A stretch of DNA of 64,000 bases from Nothopassalora personata (GCA_033816765.1 CM066287.1:4340001-4404000); one strand, 5' to 3'; shown: positions 24,411 through 35,264, counted from the stretch's first letter. Made by a program: numbers and translations. Notes: a model not told the origin generated them from the sequence alone.

Positions 24411-24929
24411 ACCTCTGCGCAAGGGAAGGAAGATGCGCCAGGGAGCTGAGGAGGTCCCCGGAGGGATATCCAGATGGCCTGCACGTGGAACCGTGCGCAG
24501 GGTCGGGGAGGTCGAACATGCAGAACACACAAAGTGCCGAAGAAGCGTTCATGTCGAGCTGCTGTGATGCCACCTGTCGAGGGACGGGTAGCAAAGCTGG
24601 AACTGATCATTGAGGGGAACCGCATGGCTACGCTACCGACAGACCATATGGGAACGGCAAGGTGAGCACGAAGGAACAGCATAGGCATTGGATCGAAGCA
24701 TTGAAACCACCGTGAAGCGTAGAGAGTACCACATCAGCTTGACAGTTCAACTTCCTGGATATCGTATACGATGAAGTGTGTGAATTGAACGATTCCATGT
24801 GGCGTGGCGACTGTCACCGGCATACGTGATGCACTGGTGGTCGACTAGCGTTCAGCACGGGCCTCTGGCTTTCGGCGGTGGCCTAGGCTTACAAAACCGG
24901 CAAATACGCGTATTCGAAATCCTCACTCG
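24368..24929. other. 3' flank of GT90, no gene
   Basis: Normal-composition DNA leading to the repeat island. Nothing further is supported. Confidence 0.45.
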
Positions 24930-25867
24930 CTGCACTCGCTCTTCCTCAACAACTATTAACAATACTGCTGCGACTGGCCAACTGCTGCGACTCGCCATTG
25001 TCGCACAATAATACTGCTACGACTCGCTATTGTCGCCTATAATCGTAGCGAGTCGCGGCGGTATTATCGCTTCCTCCTACTACGCAGGTGAGTTGGGCTC
25101 CTTAATAATAGTAGATAGTAAGTATTAAGGAGCTTACCTTACTTACTATTATTACATTATAGTAGCGGGTATATTAACTTCTACTACTATTACTATTTCT
25201 TCGACTCTATACTTATCGACATATATAAATATAACTATAGACGACTCACTTAGCGATATTGGCCTTAGAACAACGATAACGACAGCGATAGCGACAGTAT
25301 ACCTAATCCGCGCTTACCCTTATAAACGCGGTTATTACTATAGCTTACGATAGCGTAAGTACGATTCCGACTCGTTAGGCGCACGTAGGTAGACTAATGT
25401 TTAAACCTATAGTACATACCGCCGCCCTCGTACCGCCGATACCGACGATTTCTACTACGTAAGCGAGTTGACATAGGCACAATAGCTAGGAGACTCGTAG
25501 AAGATAGACAAGGGTAGTATAAAGGTTACGAAGAATAATTTACGTAAGTTCGACTAGGCTAGCCGTATTATAGAGACTAAAGAGGGTATGTATCTTATAG
25601 TAGACTCGCTATACTATATATACTAACTCGTATTAATAGGTAAGCCGGCTTAGACGGACTACGATGCGTGTAAGAGAGCTAGTATACGCTATATAGTCTT
25701 TACTACTAATGCCGATAAGACTTACGCGTATTGTAAGCGTTACGCGAAGGCTCGCTACAACTCTCGTAAGTTAGTTAAGGAGCCTAGCGAGTCTAACGAG
25801 TCTAGCAATAGTTTATTTAAGGCTGTCGAGGGTGTTTTAACTACTTCTAGCGAGGCTAGCAAGTCTA
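24930..25867 (+). repeat. Old RIP-mutated repeat, left part (split by E1)
   Basis: Plus-strand remnants read through RIP stops, including a zinc-like Cys cluster near 25660-25745 (for example YDACKRASIRY, then YCKRYAKARYNSRKLVKE). The sequence runs up to GTCTA and resumes after E1 at 32912, so this was one repeat before E1 landed. Family not identified. Confidence 0.55.
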
Positions 25868-26053
25868 TGACACGGGCGATATGAGATCCGGAGAGTGTAG
25901 GAGTCAAGTCGTGAATAATACAATCTACGAAGAGTCTAAGAACGAGAGAGAAGAGAGAAGCAAGGTCGATCTCGTGCCAAGCCGCGCTAACCCGATCCGG
26001 AAGGTCCGCGGTTAAGCCGGCGAAGGGTCCAAGGTCAAGGCCACCCCGTGACA
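25868..26053 (-). repeat. E1 3' LTR (186 bp)
   Basis: Reads identical to 32721-32906; begins TGACACGGG and ends CCCGTGACA on the plus strand, with short inverted ends. Confidence 0.95.
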
Positions 26054-26056
26054 GTA

Positions 26057-26066
26057 CCCCCCCTCC
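26057..26066 (-). promoter_or_regulatory. E1 polypurine tract
   Basis: In sense orientation, GGAGGGGGGG lies 3 nt upstream of the 3' LTR, the expected position for the plus-strand primer. Confidence 0.8.
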
Positions 26067-26302
26067 AAAATGGCCACGAGCGCCTGCGACGTGCGTAAAA
26101 AGAAAATCAAACAGTATGTAACCAATGCGACAGCGGCCTCGTCTGGCGTGTAAGGGATGTGTAGCATGGTCGGCTCGAGCGGTGCGTGTAGATACCGCGG
26201 ACCGGTGCTTCAGTGTGCGTGCTTCAGTAAGGCCGTGCTGTAACAGCGAGAGGCTACAGTCGGTGCTTACACACGCATTGAAGGCCGTGTCCGAGCAGTT
26301 CA

Positions 26303-29300
26303 TCACTTCGGCGAGACAGCTGTATCTCCTCGCGTGCGCGCTGAACGGCGGAGGACCGGCGTTTCTGTGGTCGGTGTCGGTGCGGAGACAGGTGGTTGTC
26401 CAGCATCTGCCATGTGCGCGGGTAATGCGGTTGACCCAACTTTCTCGTTCGGTATCCATAGCGCTGGCGGCTTCCATCCGGGCGGCGGGCCATCAGCATC
26501 AGGGTTGTTGTGGTGAAAGTCTGCGATCAAGTCATCGGGTCCGCCGATGTTGACTTTGTAGACCTCTGAGGTGTGGGCGCCGCCGACCCATCGGTATGTG
26601 TAGCGAACCTCCTTGTGCGCCCTGCCTGTCCACTTGCTCTTAATCACCTCCTCCACCTCGTGACGTTGCTGACCTTCGGCGTCGATAACTGGCGGTGGCT
26701 CGGTATCGTGTTGGTTGGGAAACGGGTTCGAGTCGGCGATGCGCAAGAGGCTGGTGTGGAAGACGTTGTGTATCTTCATAGTGGCTGGCAGGGTAAGTCG
26801 GTATGCGTCGTTGCCTAGTACCTTCTCGACTGGCCAAGGGCCGTTGTTCTTGTGGTCGAGTTTCTTGCTTGGTCGGCGAGTCAGTATGTTGCGCGTGTCG
26901 AGCCAAACCTTGTCGCCGACGCGATAGCGCGGTGCTGCTTGTCGAGAAGTGAGCGCGCTGTCGTCATATCGAGCCTGCGCCCAACGCATTTGAGTCGCAC
27001 AGTAGTCATGAAGTTGCTCAAGTTTAGCGGCGAAGTCATCGGCAGCTTGCTGGTCAATGCGCTGTGCGGTAGGTCCAGAATGCTTGGCGAGCTCCGATGG
27101 CGGTGTGAAAGTCATGCGCGGATGGCGGCCCAGAGTTGCGAAGAACGGTGACACACCTGTAGTGTCAGACCGTACGTTGTTGGCGGCGAACTCGGCCATA
27201 GGAAGCAACTGGACCCAGTCGTCCTGCGCGTAGTTGACGAATGCGCGGAGATACATTTCCATAATCCTGTTGGTGCTTTCACTCTGCCCATCTGTTTGCG
27301 GGTGGAAAGCAGTAGACAGTCGCTGGTCGACGCGCATCAGTAGCAACAGGCGTTTCCAGAATGCGCTGACCCACTGGGACCCGCGATCGCTGTAAACGAC
27401 GTCGAAAAGTCCCTGGTCCTTCATAATGTAACGCAGGCAGACATCTGCCGCTGTTTCGGCGGTCAAGTCCTTAACTGCGATGTAGTGTTTGCGTTTGGTG
27501 AGTCGCTCCGTGACTGTCAGGATGTTGGTGAAGGTGACGCCCTCGGCTGATGTGCTAGCTGGCAGCTCAACCACATAGTCCATCGTGACTTCGCGGTATG
27601 CTCCTTGTGGTACTGGCAGCTGCCGCAAACCTCCTGAATATGCTCGAGTGAAAGCGCGTATGCGGGTGCAGACGTGACATGCATCTGTGTACCTGCGAAC
27701 ATCCTTGAACATCCCCGGCCACCAGTACTCGCGGGCGATCAGTTCATACGTCTTCTCGCGGCCTGGATGACCGGTGAGGAGAGTGTTGTGGTGCTGGCGC
27801 ATGACTTCGCCTCGCAAGTCCTCAGAATCCGGTACATACACCTTGTCGCGCACGAAGATCGTGTCATGTTCGATGCGGCAATCGGTGATAGATACGCGTG
27901 CGTCCTTCAGCTTGGGCAGATCCTTCTTGATTGCTTCGCGAATGTCACAAGCGAGCTCGTCTTTGGCGTACGCAAGCTGGATCTGTTCCTCAATGGAAGG
28001 ATCGCCTGGAGTGGCGCCGTCTAGGACTTCCAGTGCAGCTATGGCGAGCTCGTACTGACGCTTGGCTGTTGCTGCTGGATCGGGTACCTCGAGACAAGCG
28101 ACCTGCGGCAGTGTCGCACGCACCTCGTCGCTGAGATTGTCCTCCTTGAGCAGAACTTGGCGGCGGTTGCGCAGATCATCGGACTTGTCCTGGTCCTGGG
28201 ATCGTCGTGTAAGGCAGTCGGCCTTCACGTTGTCTTTGCCAGGTCTGTACGTGATCTTGAAGTTGAAAGCAGACAGGAACTCCGCCCACCGGGCTTGACG
28301 TCTGTTAAGCTGCTTGGTAGTCATAAAGTACTCCAAGCCGCGGTGGTCGGATAGCACCTTAATTGGTGTAGCTGGATCGCAAGACATAAGCTCGGGCCGC
28401 CATTCCTCGAATGCGTGCACGATTGCCATAAGTTCCTTGTCGTAGATCTCGTAATTGCATTCCGCTGGAATCATCTTTGTAGAGTAGAAAGCAACTGGTT
28501 TGAGTGCCCAGCCGTCGTCTGGATCTGGCTGGGACAGGACTCCAGCTGTAACCGTGTCAGAGGCGTCGCATTCGACAGTGCTTGGGAGGTCCGGATCGAA
28601 ATGCTTAAGTACTGGTGCCTTGGTAAAAGCCAGCTTCAGAGCATCGAAAGCCTCCTGGCACTCTGCAGTCCAGCGCCAGACCGGACGGTGCTTTGGGTCC
28701 TTGCTGTTGGCGCCACGGGTCAAGCATGTAAGGGCGAATGCTATAGTAGCGAATTCGGCGATGAATCTGCGATAGAAGTTGCACAACCCTAGGAATGCTA
28801 GGACGTCAGTAACATTGCTTGGAGTCGCCCACTCTTGGATCGCTTGAACTTTCTTGGGATCCATCTTCAGCCCGGTCGCCGTGATGATGATCCCTAAGAA
28901 CTTGACTTCGGTCTGGAAGAAACGGCACTTCAGTATGTCGCAGGGCAGGCGGGCTTCGATAAGCTTGTCAAGGACCTTGTTGACGTGCTCGACGTGGAGC
29001 TTGCGAAGCGCGTCGAAACCTCCCTGCTCCGGCGGCTCTGTGTACACGATAGTGTCGTCCAAATACGCCGTGCAGAAATCATCGAGATAGTCGTGCAGTG
29101 CGGAATTGATGTAGGCTTGGAAAGCCGCTGGTGCGTTACATAGCCCAAAAGGCACGACCAAGTACTCGTATGTTCCATAGCGCGTAGTGAAAGCAGTCTT
29201 CCATTCGTCACCGGCTTTGATACGGAGCTGGTTGAATGCCGCAATGATATCGAGGATAGTGAACATCTTGGCCTTGGACAGGCGCGCTAGAGTTTCACGT

Positions 29301-30540
29301 ATCTGAGGTATGGGATACCTGTTCTTGATGGTGATCTCGTTGATGGCTCGGTAGTCCACGCACACCCGGAGTCCACCACCAGGCTTCTTAACAATGAGAA
29401 GCGGTGATGCGACCCGTGATGTCGATGGACGAACGTAGCCGATGGACGCGAGATCCGTGATGTGCTTTTTGGTCACAATCAGCTCATCTCGTCCTGCCGG
29501 CCGGGGCTTAACGAAAGGCAGCTTAGCACCAGGGATGAAATCGATCGCAAGGTCCCCCTCCCTGTGTGGCGGAAGTGACTTCGCAAGCTCGGGGTTGAAT
29601 GCCTGGACGCGCTGGTGGAAATCAGGTGGCAAGAGCTGCTTAGCGTCGACCTCCTCTTTGCCCTTCATGTAGCGCTCCAGGTCATCTGGGTTCATGGCGC
29701 AGATGTGCAATCCGACGTCGTCGAGCACTGCTGCTGTGTCAGACGTGTCATCGTAGTCCCAGACGAGGTATGCTTCTTGGCCCTCGTCCACTGCAGACTG
29801 CGCTTCTCCCACAGTTATGATGTTGATGTCTGGAAGGTCTTCGAGAGGGCCTTCCACCACCGGCTCAGAGGCGAAACGCGGTGTGCCAGGTTTGGGATCG
29901 GACTTGGTCTCGCAGCGAGCGGAGATCCCGCTGTCGAAGGTAAGCGTGCGCGTGACGAAGTCGATGTGTGGAAGGTTGGACTCAAACCATGGCATGCCGA
30001 GGATGAGGTCGTATTGCCCGAGATCAGCGACCCAGGCATTGAAGCTGTCGTGCTGGCCGTTGAAGTCGATGTCTGGAATGCTGGCAATCTGTGTGATCAG
30101 TCCCGCAGTGCTGCCCTTCGAGCCAGTATATGGCAGCGCTTCTGGCAGGCGCTTGCGCTGTAGATTTAGTTTCGCAAACCTCTCATGGACAAAGAGAGAG
30201 GTACAACCTGTGTCGAGCATACAGCGTACGAGCTGCCCTCCGACCATGCCGCAAAGCACGACATGCTTCGATATGGGTGGGAGGCTCATGTGCGGTGAAA
30301 CCGAGAGAGAACAAACCGTTGGCAGGTGAGCAGTTAGGGCGATAGGTTGCCGTCGTCCGCCCAGCTGCACTGTTGAAGCGGCAGCTGGACGAGCCGACGG
30401 TACAAACACTGATGCTGTTGCCTGCAGGCGAGGATAGGCGAGATGCTCGTAGAGGTTGGAATCTACGGGAGGGTCCTTACCGGACGTTGCACGTTGGGGA
30501 ATGTCAGCCCTCTGAGTGTTGTGCGTACGCTCAGAGGTTA
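26303..30540 (-). CDS. E1 Pol polyprotein (PR-RT-RH-IN-chromodomain)
   Basis: Open from a GGA codon just after an in-frame TGA at about 30552 down to 26303; the longest GTG-initiated part is 1368 codons (from 30409). No ATG is near the 5' end, so it is likely expressed as a Gag-Pol fusion. Domains in order: protease LDTGCTSLFVHERF (about residue 66); RT with VDYRAIN, LDIIAAFNQLRI and AYLDDTIVYT; RNase H with CDASDTVTAGVLSQ; integrase zinc HHCC (GHPGREKTYE to DACHVC) and D,D,E core (MDYVVEL, VYSDRGSQW, QTDGQSESTN); GPY/F (NNGPWPVEKV); then a chromodomain-like tail, EVEEVIKSKWTGRA followed by YTYRWVGG. This makes it a chromovirus. All key catalytic residues are present. Confidence 0.94.
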
Positions 30541-32583
30541 GACTTTTTCCTCAACACTAGGCACGTCGAGAGTGCTGTTGTTCGGACGACGCGAGGCCTT
30601 CTTGTATGGTGCATACGGGCATGTTGGAAGGGTCTTGCGGCATCCCTCCTTCTTGCAAGCAAAGCACTTAGTGCGGTCGTCGAACTCCTTCTGGGTAATG
30701 GGCCGGAACGATGAGAGACCGCCATCCTTGGCCTTGTCCCAATCATAGCCGTTCTTGAGTGCATCATTGGCTTTCTGGAGAGGTGACTTGTCGTTGCCGT
30801 CGCCACCAGTTCCGCCATGGCGACGACCTCCGCCGCTACTGCCGCCTGCCTTATCGTGAAGGAAGTCAGCCTCGATCATGTGGAGCTTGTCCTTCATAGC
30901 CATGATATCCTTGAAACGCTCGCCACGGATGCAGTCGCGGTAAGCCTTGCTGAGCTTTGCCCGCATCTGCTCGGGCAAATCATCTGGGTCATCCTTGTCG
31001 TGTGAGATGTATGGCAGATATGACACGAACTTGGCCCAGAACTTGCTGAAAACCTCGCCGTCACCCTGCTTGAGGTACTGATACTCTGCACGCTTCGTGG
31101 TGCGCGTATGCTTATCGCCGCAGGCCTCGTCGAGCACCTCGAAGACGTGATCCGCCGTAGCCAGTGTGGACTCGATAGGTTCGAGGACACTGTAGGCGAA
31201 TCCAGTGGTGCAGTTGATGACAGTAGCTTTCAAGTCTTCGTCGCTGAAGCCCTTGCAACCCATACGTAGGTAGTACTTCATCTTCTGCTTCCACTCGAGG
31301 TAAGGCTTCTGTTCCTTGCCTGCCTCGCCGGAGAATGCATCCGGCGCCTTGATGCCGCTGGCGCGTGCTTCGGAGCCTGAACAGGTCGGCCGAGCATCAT
31401 CATCGTCGTCGATGAGTTCTTGAGCATGTGAGCTGCGCTTCCGACCGAGTATAGCGCTGATACCGGAACCTGCTAGGGAGACGCCTCGTGGCCGCGGCTT
31501 CGGCATTGGTGTACCACCAGCTGATCCGGCCGCCTTGCGCAGCGGGACCTTCGTGGTGTGGGTGGTGTACCGACGTCTGAGATTGGCTTCCGACTCGACG
31601 TCGGAATCGTCGCCGTCGGTATCCTGGAGGTACTTGCCTAGTCGTGCAAGTGTTGCATCCTCCTTCTCACTGTCGTCAGCTTCTGTTTCCTTTGCCTCCA
31701 TGGCCTTGAGACGCTGCTCTAGGTCTTGCTTGTCCTGTCGAAGGGCCGCCAGCTCAGTCTTGTACGCGGCGAACTTGTCGATGGCTTCTTCTATCATCTT
31801 TGTTGAAGTCTTTTCCTTCTTTTCCAAGCGCGTGATCACCTTCTCTTGCTGGGTGATAGTCTTGTCCTGTTGGGCGATAGTATCTTCGTGCTGCTCGATG
31901 AGCGCATCGTGTTCCTCAACGGCCTCCTCGCTTCTGGCGATAATCAGGTTGACGTTGTCGAGTACGTCTAGGAAGCGTTTGGCACCGGCATCCGGGTGTT
32001 CCTCATTGCCCTGGTTGACGACCAGCTTGAGGTCCTTCGCGTTGCCGAACTTGAAGTTGTTGACCTTGTACCGGGCCTGTAGCAGTCTGTGACCTTCGGC
32101 ATTCTTGTAGGTGGTAATGTCGCGTGGCACTGCCCAGCCGAGGTCGCAGTGCTCTGTCTGTCTAGCCACGGTTCCCTCGTCCTTGTTGTACGTGAGGCGG
32201 TCCGTGGAGTTCCTCTGCGCATACTCTTCGCGCTGCTCCTCTGTCAGAGGGTACTTCTTCGCTGGCTTCGGAGCCGGTGCTGCCGATGCTGATTCTGACT
32301 GTCGGCCAATCGTCTCTTGCGTGTCGGCGACGACAGTTCCCTTCTGCTTGAGCGGGCGCCCTGGCGTCGGCTCGTCGAGATTGAAGTTGCCTGTTACTTT
32401 CGGTGTAACTGCGTCGTCAGCACTGTCGAGTTGGCGCCGAAGTCGCGTGGTGGGTGGCATAGAGGATCGCTCTCGTGGTGATCGGTCTCTTGGTAAGTCG
32501 GGTCGCTCCTCGTCCTCGCCTCGAGACTGTCGTCGGCCTCGCTGCGGAGGAGGAGGGTTTGGAACTGCTTGTTCGCCTTCCAT
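30538..32583 (-). CDS. E1 Gag polyprotein
   Basis: 681 aa, ATG at 32583. The N-terminal 100 residues are Pro/Arg-rich and disordered. A strong coiled coil follows (about 220-300; Gln/Glu heptads such as HEDTIAQQDKTITQQEKV), then a capsid-like helical region (about 420-590; ending ...MRAKLSKAYRDCIRGE). Near the C-terminus is an atypical zinc-like motif CFACKKEGC with a further Cys, not a canonical CCHC knuckle. The stop TAA (30538-30540) lies 15 nt after an in-frame stop of the pol frame. Confidence 0.88.
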   Translation of the reverse strand: MEGEQAVPNPPPPQRGRRQSRGEDEERPDLPRDRSPRERSSMPPTTRLRRQLDSADDAVTPKVTGNFNLDEPTPGRPLKQKGTVVADTQETIGRQSESASAAPAPKPAKKYPLTEEQREEYAQRNSTDRLTYNKDEGTVARQTEHCDLGWAVPRDITTYKNAEGHRLLQARYKVNNFKFGNAKDLKLVVNQGNEEHPDAGAKRFLDVLDNVNLIIARSEEAVEEHDALIEQHEDTIAQQDKTITQQEKVITRLEKKEKTSTKMIEEAIDKFAAYKTELAALRQDKQDLEQRLKAMEAKETEADDSEKEDATLARLGKYLQDTDGDDSDVESEANLRRRYTTHTTKVPLRKAAGSAGGTPMPKPRPRGVSLAGSGISAILGRKRSSHAQELIDDDDDARPTCSGSEARASGIKAPDAFSGEAGKEQKPYLEWKQKMKYYLRMGCKGFSDEDLKATVINCTTGFAYSVLEPIESTLATADHVFEVLDEACGDKHTRTTKRAEYQYLKQGDGEVFSKFWAKFVSYLPYISHDKDDPDDLPEQMRAKLSKAYRDCIRGERFKDIMAMKDKLHMIEADFLHDKAGGSSGGGRRHGGTGGDGNDKSPLQKANDALKNGYDWDKAKDGGLSSFRPITQKEFDDRTKCFACKKEGCRKTLPTCPYAPYKKASRRPNNSTLDVPSVEEKV
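30541..30552 (-). other. E1 gag-pol -1 frameshift window
   Basis: Gag ends GAG GAA AAA GTC TAA; pol is open in the -1 frame only after a TGA that overlaps the GAG codon. A switch must therefore occur within this window, on the run of five A (plus-strand T5, 30544-30548). A ribosome with AAA in the P site can re-pair with AAA after slipping back one base. Confidence 0.7.
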
Positions 32584-32709
32584 GATGGTGGGATGTTGAC
32601 AATCGCTACCACTCGGGTCTGGTGCTAGAGCGCGTTGCTCGAGCTGACAATGCGCTGTTAGTTTGAGCGCGCTGTACGGATCCTTGCGGACGCGTGCAGC
32701 TTATGAGCG

Positions 32710-32719
32710 GTAGATTGTA
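32710..32719 (-). other. E1 priming site, complementary to own LTR
   Basis: In sense, TACAATCTAC starts 1 nt after the 5' LTR. It does not begin TGG and does not look like the complement of a tRNA 3' end. It is the exact reverse complement of GTAGATTGTA in the element's own LTR (plus strand 32772-32781), whose 5' base is 61 nt from the LTR end. This matches the Tf1-type self-primer layout. Confidence 0.75.
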
Positions 32720-32720
32720 A

Positions 32721-32906
32721 TGACACGGGCGATATGAGATCCGGAGAGTGTAGGAGTCAAGTCGTGAATAATACAATCTACGAAGAGTCTAAGAACGAGA
32801 GAGAAGAGAGAAGCAAGGTCGATCTCGTGCCAAGCCGCGCTAACCCGATCCGGAAGGTCCGCGGTTAAGCCGGCGAAGGGTCCAAGGTCAAGGCCACCCC
32901 GTGACA
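32721..32906 (-). repeat. E1 5' LTR (186 bp)
   Basis: Reads identical to 25868-26053. In sense it should carry promoter and RNA start; the self-complementary site at 32772-32781 predicts the RNA 5' end. Confidence 0.95.
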
Positions 32907-32911
32907 GTCTA

Positions 32912-35060
32912 GTACTCGCCCTACTAATAATATATCGACTCGCTTAGCCGCGGCGGAGGATCGTATTTAGTAATTAGAGGGTACTATTAGCCGCTTAATT
33001 GAATTTATTAGCGGTCTACTAGGTAGCGAGTTAGTCGCTAAATTTCGCTCTTAGTAATAATATAATATTAAGTAGTCTACCTCCTATCTATATGCTACGA
33101 GTCTATACTTCCCTCTACTTTTTCGGTCTTAGCTACCTCGTAGATACCTCGATAATAAGCCTATTTCTCGGTGCCTTTATACGCTAGTTATCGTTAGGTA
33201 GACTCTAAAGCAATAGCTACGAGTCTAGCTACGAGTCTAGCTACGAGTCTAGCTACGAGTCTAGCTACGAGTCTAGCTATGTAATTATTGAAGCACTAGT
33301 TACTACTATAGACTCGCTTAAGGTACTAGTTGCTACTATAGTCTCGCGTAAGGACTCCTTCTTAATCTCTCTAATTTAACTCGTAGCTAGACTCGTACGC
33401 TCTTCCTTTACCTTCTTAACCGATACTTTGCTAGCTAACGTACTTACTAGCTTATTGCCTAAACCTTTCCCTATAAACACTAAATTCTACTATCGAGAGG
33501 GGGCTCTAAACCTCGTTAGCTACGGAGACGAAGACGAAGAGAATTAAGGGCTACTAGCTATAAGATTAATACACTCTAGAGACTCGGCGATTAGAGTTAT
33601 AGCATGTCGATGCGGTAAGCTACGACTCGCTAGACGCTTCTCGCTCTAGCTTACTACACTCGCTAAACGAGAAGTAGCCTAACTTGCTATAGTAGCCTAG
33701 CGAGTAATGCCCTAATCCGCTAGACGTACTATAGTACTCGCTACTGTACTCGCTCGCTAGTCCTTAAGCTTACGCTCGCGTCGGCGGTCTACGTCCTTTA
33801 TAAGTTCGCTAAGACTAGCTAAGGACTCGTTACTACTCGAGTCCTCTACTACTCCTCGTCTATATAGATTGTTTAAGGCTCCGCGACCTTAGTTAACCTA
33901 ATACGTAACGTTAACTAGTACTTCTCGCCTATCCTTTACGTTCTAGATACCCTTAGTATACGGTATTAATATGTCCTCGAGATCTCGCTCTCGTAGGCTT
34001 AATTTGCTTAGAAGAATAGGTGTATTATCTTTAGTAGCCTTTACGAAGAGGAAGGGCGGTGTGGTATAAGGACGTGTAAGCTATAGGCCTAGCTTATCCG
34101 CGCCTTCTTAAAAGACGAGGTTATAAAGCTAGGTTATCGTATCTACTACTTTAGCTAAAGACGACTCGTAGCGAGTCTATCGTCCGGTAATTTACTACGC
34201 GCTAAGGAGCTTATGCGGCTAATACTCCTATGTCTTAAGGTCCCCCTTACGTTTAATAGTAAACGGTACCTTATATAGCTTAACGGATATTATTAGGCTA
34301 GGTCCCTTAGGCGGTTAAGATAGCTTTTCGGCTTTACCCTAGACTAACGAGATAGGAACACTTATGCTACAAGCCTTAATAACACTAGTCCGTAGGCCCT
34401 AAGTAGCGCTCGATAACGGGTTAATTCTAGCATTACTAAGCTAGCAAACATAAGTCTACTTATTACGAGCGAGTACCTTATTAGCCTAACTATAGCTACT
34501 CGCTACGAGTAATGTATAAAGACCGTATCTAGTAGTGCCGTTCGGTTTCGAAGGGGTCTCGGTACTAGGAATCGGCGATAAGGGTAAAGGCGGACTCGTT
34601 ACGGACTCGCTAGGCTCGATAAAGGCTAGGTTAGGTATACTACATTTACTACACCTTAGTAGATAGCCGTAGACCTCGCTATAAACTAGAGAAGTCTTTA
34701 CTAACTTATGTATATAAAGATCGTCCTAAGTTAGAGCTAATATAATGTTAGAAGTAGTAGGAAAAGACTCGTAGGAAAAAGGACGTAGGACGTAGACTCG
34801 TTACTATATAATCTATAATAGCTTACCGGCTTAAGCAAATAAGTCTATTGTTCGTTCCGTTAGCTCTAATCCGTTAAGGCGAGTAGGCGGTATGTACTTA
34901 GCGAGTGCCCCTCTACCTCGGAGATATTACGTAGTCTCGTTTCGTAGATACTAATAGGCGTAGACATACAATTTCTTAGGGCCTAGGCTAGGGCCGGCCT
35001 CGCTACCGTCTAGTATTAAGAGATAGCTAGTAGTAGTAAGCTTCTTATTAACCTACTCTA
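32912..35060. repeat. Old RIP-mutated repeat, right part
   Basis: Continues the repeat broken by E1. Stops are frequent in all frames; TA-rich with retained CG. No domain recognised. It ends at CTCTA, the duplicated target of E2. Confidence 0.6.
33215..33274 (+). repeat. 12-bp tandem repeat, five copies
   Basis: AGCTACGAGTCT is repeated five times without change, followed by a partial sixth. It lies inside old RIP-mutated DNA. Confidence 0.9.
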
Positions 35061-35252
35061 TGTTACCATACCGGCGCCGACTATTTACTTAGACCCGCGC
35101 GCACGTGCGTGGACCCCGAGCGCGCCGCTAACTAAGCCGGCCCGAGAGCTTAGCGTATGTATATCTACCTCGCGCCCTCCGCGCCTCTCTTAGATAGACC
35201 GTCTATTCGACTTATACCTTATCCGACTACGTGCTTACACCTACTTACGACA
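35061..35252 (+). repeat. E2 5' LTR (192 bp)
   Basis: Starts TGTTACC, ends CGACA. It differs from the 3' LTR by a few transitions, as expected after RIP. Confidence 0.92.
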
Positions 35253-35254
35253 CT

Positions 35255-35264
35255 TCGAATAGAC
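35255..35264 (+). other. E2 priming site, complementary to own LTR
   Basis: TCGAATAGAC, 2 nt after the 5' LTR, is the exact reverse complement of GTCTATTCGA inside the same LTR (35201-35210), 52 nt from the LTR end. No TGG start. Same layout as in E1, with unrelated sequence. Confidence 0.72.

Larger units (their letters stand above)
25868..32906 (-). mobile_element. E1: intact Ty3/gypsy chromovirus
   Basis: 7039 bp, minus sense. LTRs of 186 bp at both ends read as identical, start TG and end CA, and are flanked by the 5-bp duplication GTCTA (25863-25867 and 32907-32911). Order in sense: 5' LTR (32721-32906), priming site, gag (32583-30538), pol with protease, RT, RNase H, integrase and chromodomain (to 26303), polypurine tract, 3' LTR (25868-26053). 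No internal stops apart from the gag stop. Composition is not RIP-like although both flanks are, so the insertion postdates RIP of this locus. Confidence 0.95.

Noticed and set aside
32701..32720. E1 primer site as the complement of a tRNA-Tyr D-arm/anticodon fragment
   Set aside because: The resemblance is loose and needs an internal tRNA fragment; the exact 10-nt match to the element's own LTR explains it better.
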